Of a stretch of DNA of 43,628 nt, positions 1 to 8,513 are shown piece after piece. The DNA comes from Gammaproteobacteria bacterium (GTDB taxonomy: Bacteria > Pseudomonadota > Gammaproteobacteria > Steroidobacterales > Steroidobacteraceae): NCBI GenBank assembly GCA_025350055.1, contig JANXYK010000037.1:1-43628 (forward strand), in the 5' to 3' direction. Every line of letters starts with the position of its first letter. The stretch's first letter is position 1. The translations under genes were made by a program, and so were the position numbers. Below the pieces are notes generated by a model, which was given only the letters and a program-made list of their open reading frames with translations, was not told the origin of the DNA and searched no databases.

Positions 1-119
1 CCGCGCACCGAATTCAGTGGATTCATAAGGGAAAGCCTCTATAACCTGTTGTTTTGCGTGGCCGGCTGCCGTGCCGGCATCGATTGAAGAATAGGCCACC
101 GCACCCCATAATTCAACGC

Positions 120-473
120 ATGACTCCTCGCACGTACTCCCCGGTACTGCCTCTGGCCGGCATCGCCTTGATAAGCCTGCTGCTCCCGGGTTGCGTTGCC
201 GCCGTCCTGGGCAGCTCCTCGCAGAGCGGCACCAGCAGCGATACGCGGCTGCGTGGCCCCAGCGCCAGCGACACGCGGTTGCAGGCCGCGGTGCAGAACC
301 GGCTGGCAGGCGACAGTGCGCTGCGGGGTGCGAATGTGCAGGTGGAAGCCAGCGGGAGCGTAGTGACTTTGCGCGGCTCGGCGCTGTCGGCTGCGCAGAG
401 CAGTGCGGCCTCGCGGGTAGCGAAGGCGACGAGTGGCGTGAGTGCGGTGGTCAATCAACTGAAGGTGCCCTGA
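120..473 (+). CDS. BON-domain outer-membrane-type lipoprotein
   Basis: Predicted 117-residue lipoprotein. The first 24 residues form a lipoprotein signal peptide: a basic start (MTPRTY), a hydrophobic stretch and the lipobox LLPGC, so the mature protein should start at a lipidated Cys. The remainder (about residues 55-117) resembles a single BON domain: repeated DTRLQAAV/LAGDSALRGANVQV, then EASGSVVTLRGSA and a closing VSAVVNQLKV strand. BON domains occur in periplasmic proteins such as OsmY and DolP and are thought to bind phospholipid; most of those carry two copies, this one only one. I chose the ATG at 120 because it opens the signal peptide; an in-frame ATG at 54 would put 22 basic residues in front of it. 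The gene ends 2 bp before grxD, so the two are probably cotranscribed. Confidence 0.75.
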   Translation: MTPRTYSPVLPLAGIALISLLLPGCVAAVLGSSSQSGTSSDTRLRGPSASDTRLQAAVQNRLAGDSALRGANVQVEASGSVVTLRGSALSAAQSSAASRVAKATSGVSAVVNQLKVP

Positions 474-475
474 CA

Positions 476-817
476 ATGGATGTGCCAATGGATGTGCAAC
501 AGCGGATCAAGAAAGAGTTGGCCACAGCCCAGGTGGTGCTGTTCATGAAGGGCACGCCCGATTTCCCGCAATGCGGTTTTTCGGCGCAGACCTCGGGTGC
601 CCTGCGCAAGCTGGGGGTGAAATTCCACAGCGTGAATATTTTCGAGGATGCCGAAATGCGCGAGGCGCTCAAGCAGTACTCGAACTGGCCCACTTACCCG
701 CAGCTCTACCTGAATGGCGAGCTGCTCGGCGGCTGCGATATCGCGATGGAGATGTATCGCAACGGCGAACTCAAGGAAGCCCTCGAAGCCGCCGGCGCGC
801 TGGGCGCTAGCGTCTAG
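476..817 (+). CDS. grxD: Monothiol glutaredoxin (CGFS type)
   Basis: 113-residue cytoplasmic monothiol glutaredoxin of the Grx4 family, which carries and transfers [2Fe-2S] clusters with BolA-type partners and glutathione. Diagnostic features are VVLFMKGTPDFPQCGFSAQT (CGFS active site, Cys near residue 33), the cis-proline segment NWPTYPQLYLNGELLGG and the GGCDI glutathione-binding turn. Length matches the family (about 105-115). ATG 476 gives MDVPMDVQQ; a second ATG four codons later is possible. It lies 2 bp downstream of the BON lipoprotein gene and converges on rnt. Confidence 0.95.
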   Translation: MDVPMDVQQRIKKELATAQVVLFMKGTPDFPQCGFSAQTSGALRKLGVKFHSVNIFEDAEMREALKQYSNWPTYPQLYLNGELLGGCDIAMEMYRNGELKEALEAAGALGASV

Positions 818-830
818 CCTCGATTAGCGA

Positions 831-1553
831 CTACAGCGGGTCGGCCCCCGCGTTCGCGTCGGTCTGTTCCGCCAGGTTGCCGGCCGGTCCGGCGTTTTCC
901 TGCCAGCCCAGCTCCCGGGCGCGATGCTCGGCGCGACCGAAACTGTCGGCCAGCTCATTGCACACCGCGCAGAACAGCTCGGCGGTGCGCTCGGCATCGT
1001 AGGTGGCCGAATGCGCGGAGCTGGAATCCCAGTTGAAGCCGGCGATTGTGGAGGCCTTGGCGAGCACGGTCTGGCCGAACGCGGCGCCGCCCAGCGTCGC
1101 GGTATCAAAGCTCGAAAACGGATGGAAGGGCGTGCGCTTCACGCCGGCACGCGCCACTGCGGCGTTCAGGAACGACAGGTCGAACCAGGCATTGTGGCCG
1201 ACCAGGATCGCGCGCTTGCAGCCCGTGGCCTGCATGTCGGCGCGCACCTCCTTGAAGATGCGTTGCAGAGCGTCGCGCTCATCGATGGCCGGCCGCAGCG
1301 GATGCCAGGGGTCGATGCGATTCACCTGCAGTGAGGCAGGCTCGATGTTCGCTCCCGGAAAGGGCTGCACATGAAACGAATGGGTGGCGGCCGGCACCAG
1401 GTGGCCGGCATCGTTGAACTTGATCATCACAGCCGCGATCTGCAGCAGCGCATCCCGGCTGGCGTTGAAGCCGCCGGTTTCTACATCGACCACCACCGGC
1501 AGGAAGCCGCGGAAGCGGCGCGCCATGCGCGCATCAGTATTGCCATTGCTCAT
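831..1553 (-). CDS. rnt: Ribonuclease T (DEDD 3'-5' exonuclease)
   Basis: 240-residue RNase T, which trims 3' ends of tRNA and other stable RNAs as a homodimer. It shows the DnaQ/DEDD exonuclease motifs in order: [10 protein letters not shown] (metal-binding Asp and Glu, near residue 22), [12 protein letters not shown], and [14 protein letters not shown] (ExoIII-type His and Asp). The segment [16 protein letters not shown] is typical of RNase T. The start ATG at 1553 overlaps the pyrC stop in an ATGA, so it is translationally coupled to pyrC. The C-terminus ([13 protein letters not shown]) is a short disordered tail. Confidence 0.95.
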   Translation of the reverse strand: MSNGNTDARMARRFRGFLPVVVDVETGGFNASRDALLQIAAVMIKFNDAGHLVPAATHSFHVQPFPGANIEPASLQVNRIDPWHPLRPAIDERDALQRIFKEVRADMQATGCKRAILVGHNAWFDLSFLNAAVARAGVKRTPFHPFSSFDTATLGGAAFGQTVLAKASTIAGFNWDSSSAHSATYDAERTAELFCAVCNELADSFGRAEHRARELGWQENAGPAGNLAEQTDANAGADPL

Positions 1554-2584
1554 GGCGCCAGGCTCCAGGCGATGCTCTCGCCAGCGCGCCAGGGCACGAG
1601 CGTGTGTTCGCCAAAACCATAATGGGCCGGCGGCGACCAGTCGCGTCGCTGCAGCCTGAGGGTGGCCGTGTTGCGCGGCAGCCGGTAGAAATCGGCGCCG
1701 AAGCTGGCGGCGAAATCCTCGAGCCTGGCCAGCATGCCGGCCTGCTCGAAGGCTTCGGCATACAGCTCGATGCCGGCATGCGCGGAGAAGATGCCCGCGC
1801 AACCGCAGGCGTTTTCCTTGGTGTGGCGCGCATGCGGGGCGCTGTCGGTGCCGAGGAAGAAGCGCGGATTGCCGCTGGCTACCGCCTCGATGATCGCCAC
1901 CCGGTCGTTCTCGGTCTTGAGCACCGGCAGACAATACAGGTGCGGGCGCAGTCCGCCACGGAACATGGCGTTGCGGTTCAGCAGCATATGCTGCGGCGTG
2001 ACCGTGGCGGCGACGCCTGCGCGTGCCGCGCATACGTAGGCGACCGCCGCACGGGTGCTGACATGCTCAAATACCACCCGCAGTGTCGGCGTGCGTTCGA
2101 CCAGCGGCGCGAGCACCAGGTCGATGAAGCGGGCCTCGCGGTCGAACACGTCGACCTCGGCTGCAGTGACCTCGCCGTGCACCAGCAAGGGCAGGCCGCG
2201 CTCTGCCATGCGCTCGAGCACGGCATCGAGTCGCCGCACATCACTCACGCCGGCCTCCGAGTGCGTGGTCGCGCCGGCCGGATAGAGCTTGGCACCGTAG
2301 ACGGCCCCGCTGTCGAGGGCACGATCGATCTCGGCCGGTGTGGTCAGATCGGTCAGGTACAGGGTCATCAGGGGCGTGAACTGCGCTCCTGCGGGCAACG
2401 CGGCCAGGATGCGTTCGCGATAGGCGAGGGCCGCCGCCGTGGTGGTCACCGGAGGCGTCAGATTGGGCATCACAATGGCACGCGCAAAGCGCTGCGCGGT
2501 GAAGGGCAGCACGGCCTTGAGCGCCGCGCCGTCGCGCAGGTGCAGGTGCCAGTCGTCCGGACGGCGTATCCTCAACTCTTGCAT
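1550..2584 (-). CDS. pyrC: Dihydroorotase, homodimeric class II
   Basis: 344-residue dihydroorotase, which cyclises N-carbamoyl-aspartate to dihydroorotate in pyrimidine synthesis. The zinc-binding [10 protein letters not shown] (HxH) is near residue 10; the Lys that becomes carbamylated lies in [12 protein letters not shown]; further ligands are in LLVHGE and FEHVST; the catalytic Asp is in [10 protein letters not shown]. The frame stays open upstream to 2662, but ATG 2584 gives the usual N-terminus [15 protein letters not shown] and is preferred. It overlaps rnt by 4 bp and is divergent from aceE. Confidence 0.96.
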   Translation of the reverse strand: MQELRIRRPDDWHLHLRDGAALKAVLPFTAQRFARAIVMPNLTPPVTTTAAALAYRERILAALPAGAQFTPLMTLYLTDLTTPAEIDRALDSGAVYGAKLYPAGATTHSEAGVSDVRRLDAVLERMAERGLPLLVHGEVTAAEVDVFDREARFIDLVLAPLVERTPTLRVVFEHVSTRAAVAYVCAARAGVAATVTPQHMLLNRNAMFRGGLRPHLYCLPVLKTENDRVAIIEAVASGNPRFFLGTDSAPHARHTKENACGCAGIFSAHAGIELYAEAFEQAGMLARLEDFAASFGADFYRLPRNTATLRLQRRDWSPPAHYGFGEHTLVPWRAGESIAWSLAP

Positions 2585-2617
2585 GGGTTCCAGATCGCGC
2601 CGCGGCGCGCTGTTGGC

Positions 2618-2646
2618 TTGACCATTTTGCCTAAAATACGGATCAT
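2618..2646 (+). promoter_or_regulatory. Candidate sigma70 promoter for the aceE operon
   Basis: TTGACC at 2618-2623 (5/6 to consensus) is followed after 17 bp by GATCAT at 2641-2646 (4/6). A start near 2653 would leave a leader of about 84 nt before the aceE ATG. The whole pyrC-aceE divergent gap (2585-2736) contains no other gene. No PdhR-like operator was recognised. Pattern match only. Confidence 0.4.
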
Positions 2647-2736
2647 CCGCTCTCGCCTTCAAGGGCGGATTGGCGCGTCTGGTCAGGGCACGTCGCGCAT
2701 CCTAACACAGCGTCCTGCAAGGTAATTCCGCTAGCC

Positions 2737-5400
2737 ATGAATCAAAGCACCGAAGAGCGCGATGGTGATCCGCTCGAAACCCGCGAATGGCTCGAATCGA
2801 TCGATTCGGTGCTGCGTGTCGCCGGTCCCGAGCGCGCCCATTTCCTGATCGACCGCATGGTCGAGCACGCGCGCCGCTCGGGCGCCTACTTGCCCTACAG
2901 CGCCAACACGGCCTATGTGAACACCATTCCGGTGGGCAAGGAGCCGCAATATCCGGGCGATCGCACGCTCGAGCGGCGCATCGAAGCCTGGATCCGCTGG
3001 AACGCGATGGCCATGGTGGTGCAGGCCAACCGCAAGTCCACCGAGTATGGCGGCCACATCGCCAGTTACGCTTCCTCGGCCACGCTCTATGAAGTGGGCT
3101 TCAACCATTTCTGGCGTGCGCCCACCGCGGAGCACCCTGGTGATCTGGTATTCATGCAGGGCCATTCCTCGCCTGGCATCTACGCCCGCGCCTACCTTGA
3201 AGGTCGATTGGATGAAAAGCAGCTGCAGCGCTTCCGTCAGGAAGTGGATGGCGGCGGCCTCAGCTCCTATCCGCATCCTTGGCTGATGCCCGATTTCTGG
3301 CAGTTCCCCACGGTGTCGATGGGCCTCGGGCCCATGATGGCGATCTACCAGGCGCGCTTTATCCGCTATCTCGAACATCGCGGGCTGGTGCCGGCGAGCG
3401 ATCGCAAGGTCTGGGCCTTCTGCGGCGATGGCGAGATGGACGAGCCCGAATCGATGGGCGCGCTCACCATGCCGGTGCGCGAAAAGCTCGACAACCTGGT
3501 GTTCGTGATCAACTGCAACCTGCAGCGGCTTGACGGGCCGGTACGCGGCAATGGCAAGATCATCCAGGAGCTGGAAGCCGCCTTCCTCGGCGCCGGCTGG
3601 AATGTGGTCAAGGTGATCTGGGGTTCGCGCTGGGATCCGCTGCTGGCGCGCGATACCGAAGGCCTGCTGCGCCAGGTGATGGAGCAGTGCGTCGATGGCG
3701 AATACCAGAATTTCAAGGCCAAGGGCGGCGCGTATACGCGCGAGCATTTCTTCGGCAAGAACCCGGCACTCAAGGAAATGGTCGCCAACATGTCCGATGA
3801 GGACATCTGGCACCTGAACCGTGGCGGCCACGATGCGCGCAAGGTGCACGCGGCCTACGCCGCGGCAATGAAGTCCAATGGCCGGCCCACGGTGATCCTG
3901 GCCAAGACCGTGAAGGGCTTTGGCCTCGGCAAGAGCACCGAAGGCCAGATGGTCGCGCACCAGCAGAAGAAGCTCGACGATGCCACGCTGCGCGAACTGC
4001 GCGATCGCTTCAACATTCCGGTCAGCGATGCGGACATCACGGGCATTCCGTTCCGCAAGCCGGCGGCCGACAGCGAGGAAATGCGCTACCTGCAGGAGCG
4101 CCGCAAGTCGCTCGGCGGTTACCTGCCCAAGCGCGCGCCCAATACGACGCCGTTGCAGTTGCCCGAGCTCGCGGCCTTCAAGTCGATACTCGATGGCACG
4201 GGCGAGCGTGAGATCTCCACCACTATGGCCTTCGTGCGCATCCTCGGCGTGCTGCTGAAAGACAAGCAGATCGGCCGCAATGTGGTGCCGATCGTGCCTG
4301 ACGAGGCGCGCACCTTCGGCATGGAGGGCCTGTTCCGCCAGATCGGCATCTACTCATCGGTGGGCCAGCTCTACACCCCGCAGGACGCCGACCAGCTGAT
4401 GTCCTATCGCGAAGACAAGCAGGGTCAGATGCTGGAAGAGGGCATCAACGAGGCGGGCTCCGTGTGTTCGTGGATCGCGGCGGCCACTTCGTATGCCAAT
4501 CATGGCGTGCCGATGATCCCGTTCTATATCTATTACTCGATGTTCGGTTTCCAGCGCGTCGGCGATTTCATCTGGGCGGCGGGCGACATGCGCGCGCGCG
4601 GCTTCCTGCTCGGCGCTACCGCTGGGCGCACTACGCTCGCGGGCGAGGGCCTGCAGCACCAGGACGGTCATAGCCACCTGCTGGCCAGCACCGTGCCCAA
4701 CTGCCGAGCCTATGATCCGGCCTATGCCTACGAGCTCGCTGTGATCATCCACGATGGCATGAAGCGCATGTATGTCGATGGCGAGGGCGTGTTCTATTAC
4801 ATCTCGGTGATGAACGAGAACTACGCGCAGCCCAAGCTCCCCGCGAAGAGCGAGGCCGGCATCATCAAGGGTGGGTATCGCGTCCGTACCGGCGGCAAGG
4901 GCAAGGTGCGCAGCACGCTGCTCGGCAGCGGCACGATATTGCGCGAAGTGCTGGCCGCCGCCGACCTGCTCGAACAGAAATTCGGCGTCCCTTCGGATGT
5001 CTATTCGATCACCAGCTTCAACGAGCTGCGGCGCGAGGCGCTCGACTGCGAGCGCTGGAACCTGTTGCATCCGGAATCGGAGGCGCGCGTGCCCTATGTG
5101 CGTTCGCTGTTCGGCGAAGCCGAATCACCGGTGGTGGCGGCCACCGATTACATGCGCAGCGTCGCCGACCAGATCCGCCAGTGGGTGGCTGCACCCTATG
5201 TGACGCTGGGCACCGATGGCTTCGGGCGTTCCGACGCGCGCGCGCCACTGCGCCGGCATTTCGAGGTCGATCGCAATTTCATCGCGCTCGCGGCGCTCAA
5301 GTCGCTGGCCGATGCCAACCAGATCGACAAGCGCACCGTGATCGAGGCGCTGGGCAAGCTCGGCATCGATGCTTCCAAGCCCAATCCCCTGAATAGCTGA
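2737..5400 (+). CDS. aceE: Pyruvate dehydrogenase E1 component, homodimeric
   Basis: 887-residue E1 of the pyruvate dehydrogenase complex: ThDP-dependent decarboxylation of pyruvate and reductive acetylation of the lipoyl groups on AceF. Length and sequence fit the homodimeric AceE family (E. coli 887 aa). Visible landmarks are PYSANTAYVNTIP near residue 65, the ThDP/Mg motif from GDGEMDEPES (near 229) to NCNLQRLDGPVRGNGK (near 260), and the second-domain stretch GATAGRTTLAGEGLQHQDGHS (near 630). It is the first gene of an operon aceE-aceF-lpdA-tnaA-like; the stop is 18 bp before aceF. Confidence 0.98.
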   Translation: MNQSTEERDGDPLETREWLESIDSVLRVAGPERAHFLIDRMVEHARRSGAYLPYSANTAYVNTIPVGKEPQYPGDRTLERRIEAWIRWNAMAMVVQANRKSTEYGGHIASYASSATLYEVGFNHFWRAPTAEHPGDLVFMQGHSSPGIYARAYLEGRLDEKQLQRFRQEVDGGGLSSYPHPWLMPDFWQFPTVSMGLGPMMAIYQARFIRYLEHRGLVPASDRKVWAFCGDGEMDEPESMGALTMPVREKLDNLVFVINCNLQRLDGPVRGNGKIIQELEAAFLGAGWNVVKVIWGSRWDPLLARDTEGLLRQVMEQCVDGEYQNFKAKGGAYTREHFFGKNPALKEMVANMSDEDIWHLNRGGHDARKVHAAYAAAMKSNGRPTVILAKTVKGFGLGKSTEGQMVAHQQKKLDDATLRELRDRFNIPVSDADITGIPFRKPAADSEEMRYLQERRKSLGGYLPKRAPNTTPLQLPELAAFKSILDGTGEREISTTMAFVRILGVLLKDKQIGRNVVPIVPDEARTFGMEGLFRQIGIYSSVGQLYTPQDADQLMSYREDKQGQMLEEGINEAGSVCSWIAAATSYANHGVPMIPFYIYYSMFGFQRVGDFIWAAGDMRARGFLLGATAGRTTLAGEGLQHQDGHSHLLASTVPNCRAYDPAYAYELAVIIHDGMKRMYVDGEGVFYYISVMNENYAQPKLPAKSEAGIIKGGYRVRTGGKGKVRSTLLGSGTILREVLAAADLLEQKFGVPSDVYSITSFNELRREALDCERWNLLHPESEARVPYVRSLFGEAESPVVAATDYMRSVADQIRQWVAAPYVTLGTDGFGRSDARAPLRRHFEVDRNFIALAALKSLADANQIDKRTVIEALGKLGIDASKPNPLNS

Positions 5401-5405
5401 AGCGC

Positions 5406-5412
5406 GAAGGAG
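5406..5412 (+). promoter_or_regulatory. Shine-Dalgarno that fixes the aceF TTG start
   Basis: GAAGGAG lies 6 nt upstream of TTG at 5419. There is no ATG or GTG at this position, and the reading frame begins exactly where a lipoyl domain should begin (AAQEIQVPDIG), so the strong ribosome site decides the TTG start. Confidence 0.75.
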
Positions 5413-5418
5413 CACGAT

Positions 5419-6756
5419 TTGGCTGCGCAGGAGATCCAGGTTCCCGATATCGGCGACTTCAAGAACGTCGAGGTCATCGACGTGCTGGTGAAGGCCGGCG
5501 ATCGCGTTGAAGTCGATACACCGCTGCTCACTCTCGAGACTGATAAGGCCACGATGGATGTGCCAGCGCCAGTGGCCGGTGTGATCGAAAAGCTACTGGT
5601 GAAAAAGGGCGATCGCGTCTCAGCCGGCACTGCGGTGGCGACGGTGCAGGCGGCGGGCGCGAGTGCGCCCGCGGCTGGCGCATCCAAACCCGCTTCCGCT
5701 GCGGCACCGGCCGCGCCTGCCGCGCCACCAAAGCCAGCGCCGGTCGCCGCGCTGGCGCCGGCGCCGGCTGCGTCTGCTCCAGCGCCTGTGGCTGCGGCAC
5801 CTGCGGCGGCGATCAACGAGGCCGGCTTCGCCGCGGCGCATGCCAGCCCATCGGTGCGGTTGTTCGCGCGTGAGCTCGGCGTCGATCTCACGCGCGTGCG
5901 TGGCAGCGGACAGAAGGGCCGCATCGTCGCTGAGGACGTCAAAGCCTTCGTCAAGAACCTGTTGACGAGCGCCGCCGCGCCAGGCGCTGCCGCCGCAGCG
6001 CCAGCGGGCTCTGGCCTGCCGCGCATCAAGGTACCCGACTTCAGCCAGTTCGGCGCGATCGAGCAGAAACCGCTCGGGCGCATCAAGCGCATTTCGGCCG
6101 CGCACCTGCACGCCAGCTGGGTGAACCTGCCGCACGTCACGCAATTCGATGAAGCCGATACCACTGACATGGAAGCGGCACGCGTACGCCTGAAAGACAA
6201 AGCGGTGGCGCAGGGCGTGAAGCTCACGCCGCTGGCCTTCATCCTGCGGGCCGTGGTGCGCACCTTGCAGAAGTTTCCGCTGTTCAATGCCTCGCTCGAT
6301 GAGCGTGGCGAGAACCTGATCTACAAGAAATATCTGCACCTCGGTTTCGCGGCCGACACGCCCAATGGTCTCCTGGTGCCGGTGATCCGCGATGCCGACA
6401 AGAAAGATGTCTACGAACTGGCGCGCGCGCTGGCGACGCTGTCCGAGAAGGCTCGTGCCGGCAAACTCTCGGCTGCCGAGATGCAGGGCGGCTGCTTCAC
6501 GGTCTCAAGCCTGGGTGGCATCGGCGGCACGGCCTTCACGCCGATCATCAACGCGCCCGAGCTTGCTATCCTCGGTGTCTCGCGCTCCTCGATGAAGCCC
6601 GTGTACAAGGATGGCGCCTTCGTGCCGCGGCTGATGCTGCCGCTCTCGCTCTCCTACGATCATCGCGTGATCGACGGCGCCGATGGCGCGCGCTTCAGCA
6701 GCGCGCTGGCGCAACAGCTCGGCGACATTGCGGGCCTGCTCGAGGCGGTGCCGTGA
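5419..6756 (+). CDS. aceF: Dihydrolipoyllysine acetyltransferase (PDH E2), single lipoyl domain
   Basis: 445-residue E2 core of the PDH complex. Domains in order: one lipoyl domain (about 1-75, lipoylated Lys in LETDKATMDVP), an Ala/Pro-rich flexible linker (about 76-130), the peripheral-subunit-binding domain (SPSVRLFARELGVDLTRVRG to EDVKAFVK, about 137-178), a second Ala-rich linker, and the catalytic acetyltransferase domain ending with SYDHRVIDGADGARF (active-site His at residue 415). E. coli AceF has three lipoyl domains; here there is one, and another sits on LpdA. It starts with TTG behind a strong ribosome site and ends in a GTGA overlap with lpdA. Confidence 0.97.
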   Translation: MAAQEIQVPDIGDFKNVEVIDVLVKAGDRVEVDTPLLTLETDKATMDVPAPVAGVIEKLLVKKGDRVSAGTAVATVQAAGASAPAAGASKPASAAAPAAPAAPPKPAPVAALAPAPAASAPAPVAAAPAAAINEAGFAAAHASPSVRLFARELGVDLTRVRGSGQKGRIVAEDVKAFVKNLLTSAAAPGAAAAAPAGSGLPRIKVPDFSQFGAIEQKPLGRIKRISAAHLHASWVNLPHVTQFDEADTTDMEAARVRLKDKAVAQGVKLTPLAFILRAVVRTLQKFPLFNASLDERGENLIYKKYLHLGFAADTPNGLLVPVIRDADKKDVYELARALATLSEKARAGKLSAAEMQGGCFTVSSLGGIGGTAFTPIINAPELAILGVSRSSMKPVYKDGAFVPRLMLPLSLSYDHRVIDGADGARFSSALAQQLGDIAGLLEAVP

Positions 6757-8510
6757 GCGTGCAGGAAATCGCCTGTCCGGACATCGGCAATTTCCAGGAC
6801 GTGTTGGTGATCGACGTGCTGGTCAAAGCCGGCGACGTGATCGCGCTTGAAACCCCGCTGCTTACGCTCGAAACCGACAAGGCGACCATGGACGTGCCGG
6901 CCACCGCCGCTGGTAAGGTGGTGGCCGTACTGGTGGAGCGCGGCGGCAAGGTGTCGCAGGGCACGCCGCTGGTGCGCGTGGAGTCTGGCGCAGCGGCAGT
7001 CGCGAGTGCGCCGTCCGCCGCCGCTTCTGCGTCCGCTGCGCCCGCGCCGCGAATTGCGCCGCCACCGGCGCCGAACGAGCCCAAGGCCGATCGCGAAGTC
7101 GAGTTGCTGGTGCTGGGGGCGGGGCCTGGCGGCTATACCGCGGCCTTCCGCGCCGCGGATCTCGGCCTCAAGGTTACGCTGGTGGAGCGCTGGCCGACGC
7201 TCGGCGGCGTGTGCCTGAACGTGGGCTGCATTCCCTCCAAGGCGCTGCTGCACGCCGCCAAGGTGATCGACGATACGCGTGCCATGGCTGCACATGGCAT
7301 TGAATATGGCGAGCCGCGCATCGACGTGCCGAAGTTGCGCGACTGGAAATCGAAAGTAGTAGGCAAGCTCACCGGTGGCCTTACCGGGCTGGCGAAACAA
7401 CGCAAGGTCGAGGTAGTACGTGGCGTCGGCAAATTCCTGAGCCCGCAGGTGATCGAAGTGACGCACGAGGGTCAGGCCACGCGCATCCGCTTCGGCCAAT
7501 GCATCATCGCTGCGGGTTCCGAGCCGATTGCGCTGCCTTTCATCCCGAAGGATCCGCGCGTGATGGATTCCACCGGTGCGCTGGAGTTGCCCGAGCCTGC
7601 GGTGCGATTGCTCGTAATCGGCGGCGGCATCATCGGCCTCGAGATGGCCACCGTGTATGAAGCGCTGGGTGCCAAGGTGAGCGTAGTTGAGCTCACCACT
7701 CAATTGATGCCCGGTTGCGATCCGGATCTGGTCAAGCCGCTCGAGAAGCGCCTCAAGAGCCGCTATGAGCAGATCATGCTGGGCACCAAGGTTACGGCCT
7801 TGAAGGCCGCAGCCGATGGCCTGCATGTCAGTTTTGAAGATGCCAAGGGCACGAGCGTGCAGCGCTTCGATCGCGTGCTGGTCGCCGTGGGCCGCGTGCC
7901 CAATGGTCGGCTGCTGGGTGCCGAGGCTGCGGGTGTTACTGTCAGTGAGCGCGGTTTCATCGCCGTCGACAAGCAACAGCGCACCAACGTGCCACACATT
8001 TTCGCGATCGGCGATGTGGTCGGTCAGCCGATGCTGGCGCACAAGGCCACGCACGAAGGCAAAGTCGCCGCCGAAGTGGCGGCCGGACACAAGAGTTTCT
8101 TCGACGCCCGCGTGATTCCTTCGGTGGCCTACACCGATCCGGAAGTCGCCTGGGCCGGCGTGACGGAGACGAGCGCCAAGGCGCAGGGCATCGCGGTCGA
8201 GAAGGCGGCGTTCCCTTGGGTGGCGAGTGGCCGCTCGCTCTCGCTGGGGCGCGATGAGGGTATCACCAAGCTGCTGTTCGATTCGGCCACCGGTCGCATC
8301 GTCGGCGGTGGCATCGTGGGCCCGAGTGCCGGCGAGCTGATTGCCGAAGTGGCACTCGCGATCGAGATGGGCGCCGATGCGCACGATATCGGCCTGACGG
8401 TGCATCCGCACCCGACGTTGTCGGAAACCGTGGCCATGGCAGCCGAAGCCTTTGCCGGCACGCTCACCGACCTGTACCTGCCCAAGAAGCGCCCTGCGCA
8501 CCAGGGCTGA
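6753..8510 (+). CDS. lpdA: Dihydrolipoamide dehydrogenase (PDH E3) with N-terminal lipoyl domain
   Basis: 585-residue flavoprotein that reoxidises dihydrolipoyl groups and passes electrons to NAD+. Residues 1-75 are a full lipoyl domain (Lys 43 in ETDKATMDVP), followed by an Ala/Pro linker to about 110. The disulfide oxidoreductase body follows: FAD-binding LLVLGAGPGGYTAAFRA, redox disulfide GGVCLNVGCIPSK, NAD-binding LLVIGGGIIGLEMATVYEALG, the second FAD motif TNVPHIFAIGDVVG, and the C-terminal HPHPTLSE His-Glu pair. It starts with GTG overlapping the aceF stop. E3 proteins with an N-terminal lipoyl domain are known from other proteobacteria, for example Neisseria. Confidence 0.97.
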   Translation: MSVQEIACPDIGNFQDVLVIDVLVKAGDVIALETPLLTLETDKATMDVPATAAGKVVAVLVERGGKVSQGTPLVRVESGAAAVASAPSAAASASAAPAPRIAPPPAPNEPKADREVELLVLGAGPGGYTAAFRAADLGLKVTLVERWPTLGGVCLNVGCIPSKALLHAAKVIDDTRAMAAHGIEYGEPRIDVPKLRDWKSKVVGKLTGGLTGLAKQRKVEVVRGVGKFLSPQVIEVTHEGQATRIRFGQCIIAAGSEPIALPFIPKDPRVMDSTGALELPEPAVRLLVIGGGIIGLEMATVYEALGAKVSVVELTTQLMPGCDPDLVKPLEKRLKSRYEQIMLGTKVTALKAAADGLHVSFEDAKGTSVQRFDRVLVAVGRVPNGRLLGAEAAGVTVSERGFIAVDKQQRTNVPHIFAIGDVVGQPMLAHKATHEGKVAAEVAAGHKSFFDARVIPSVAYTDPEVAWAGVTETSAKAQGIAVEKAAFPWVASGRSLSLGRDEGITKLLFDSATGRIVGGGIVGPSAGELIAEVALAIEMGADAHDIGLTVHPHPTLSETVAMAAEAFAGTLTDLYLPKKRPAHQG

Positions 8511-8513
8511 ACC

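Noticed and set aside
61-78. GCCGGC inverted repeat before the first gene.
   Set aside because: A 6-bp self-complementary GC-rich sequence is common by chance in this composition, and no link to a promoter or terminator is visible.
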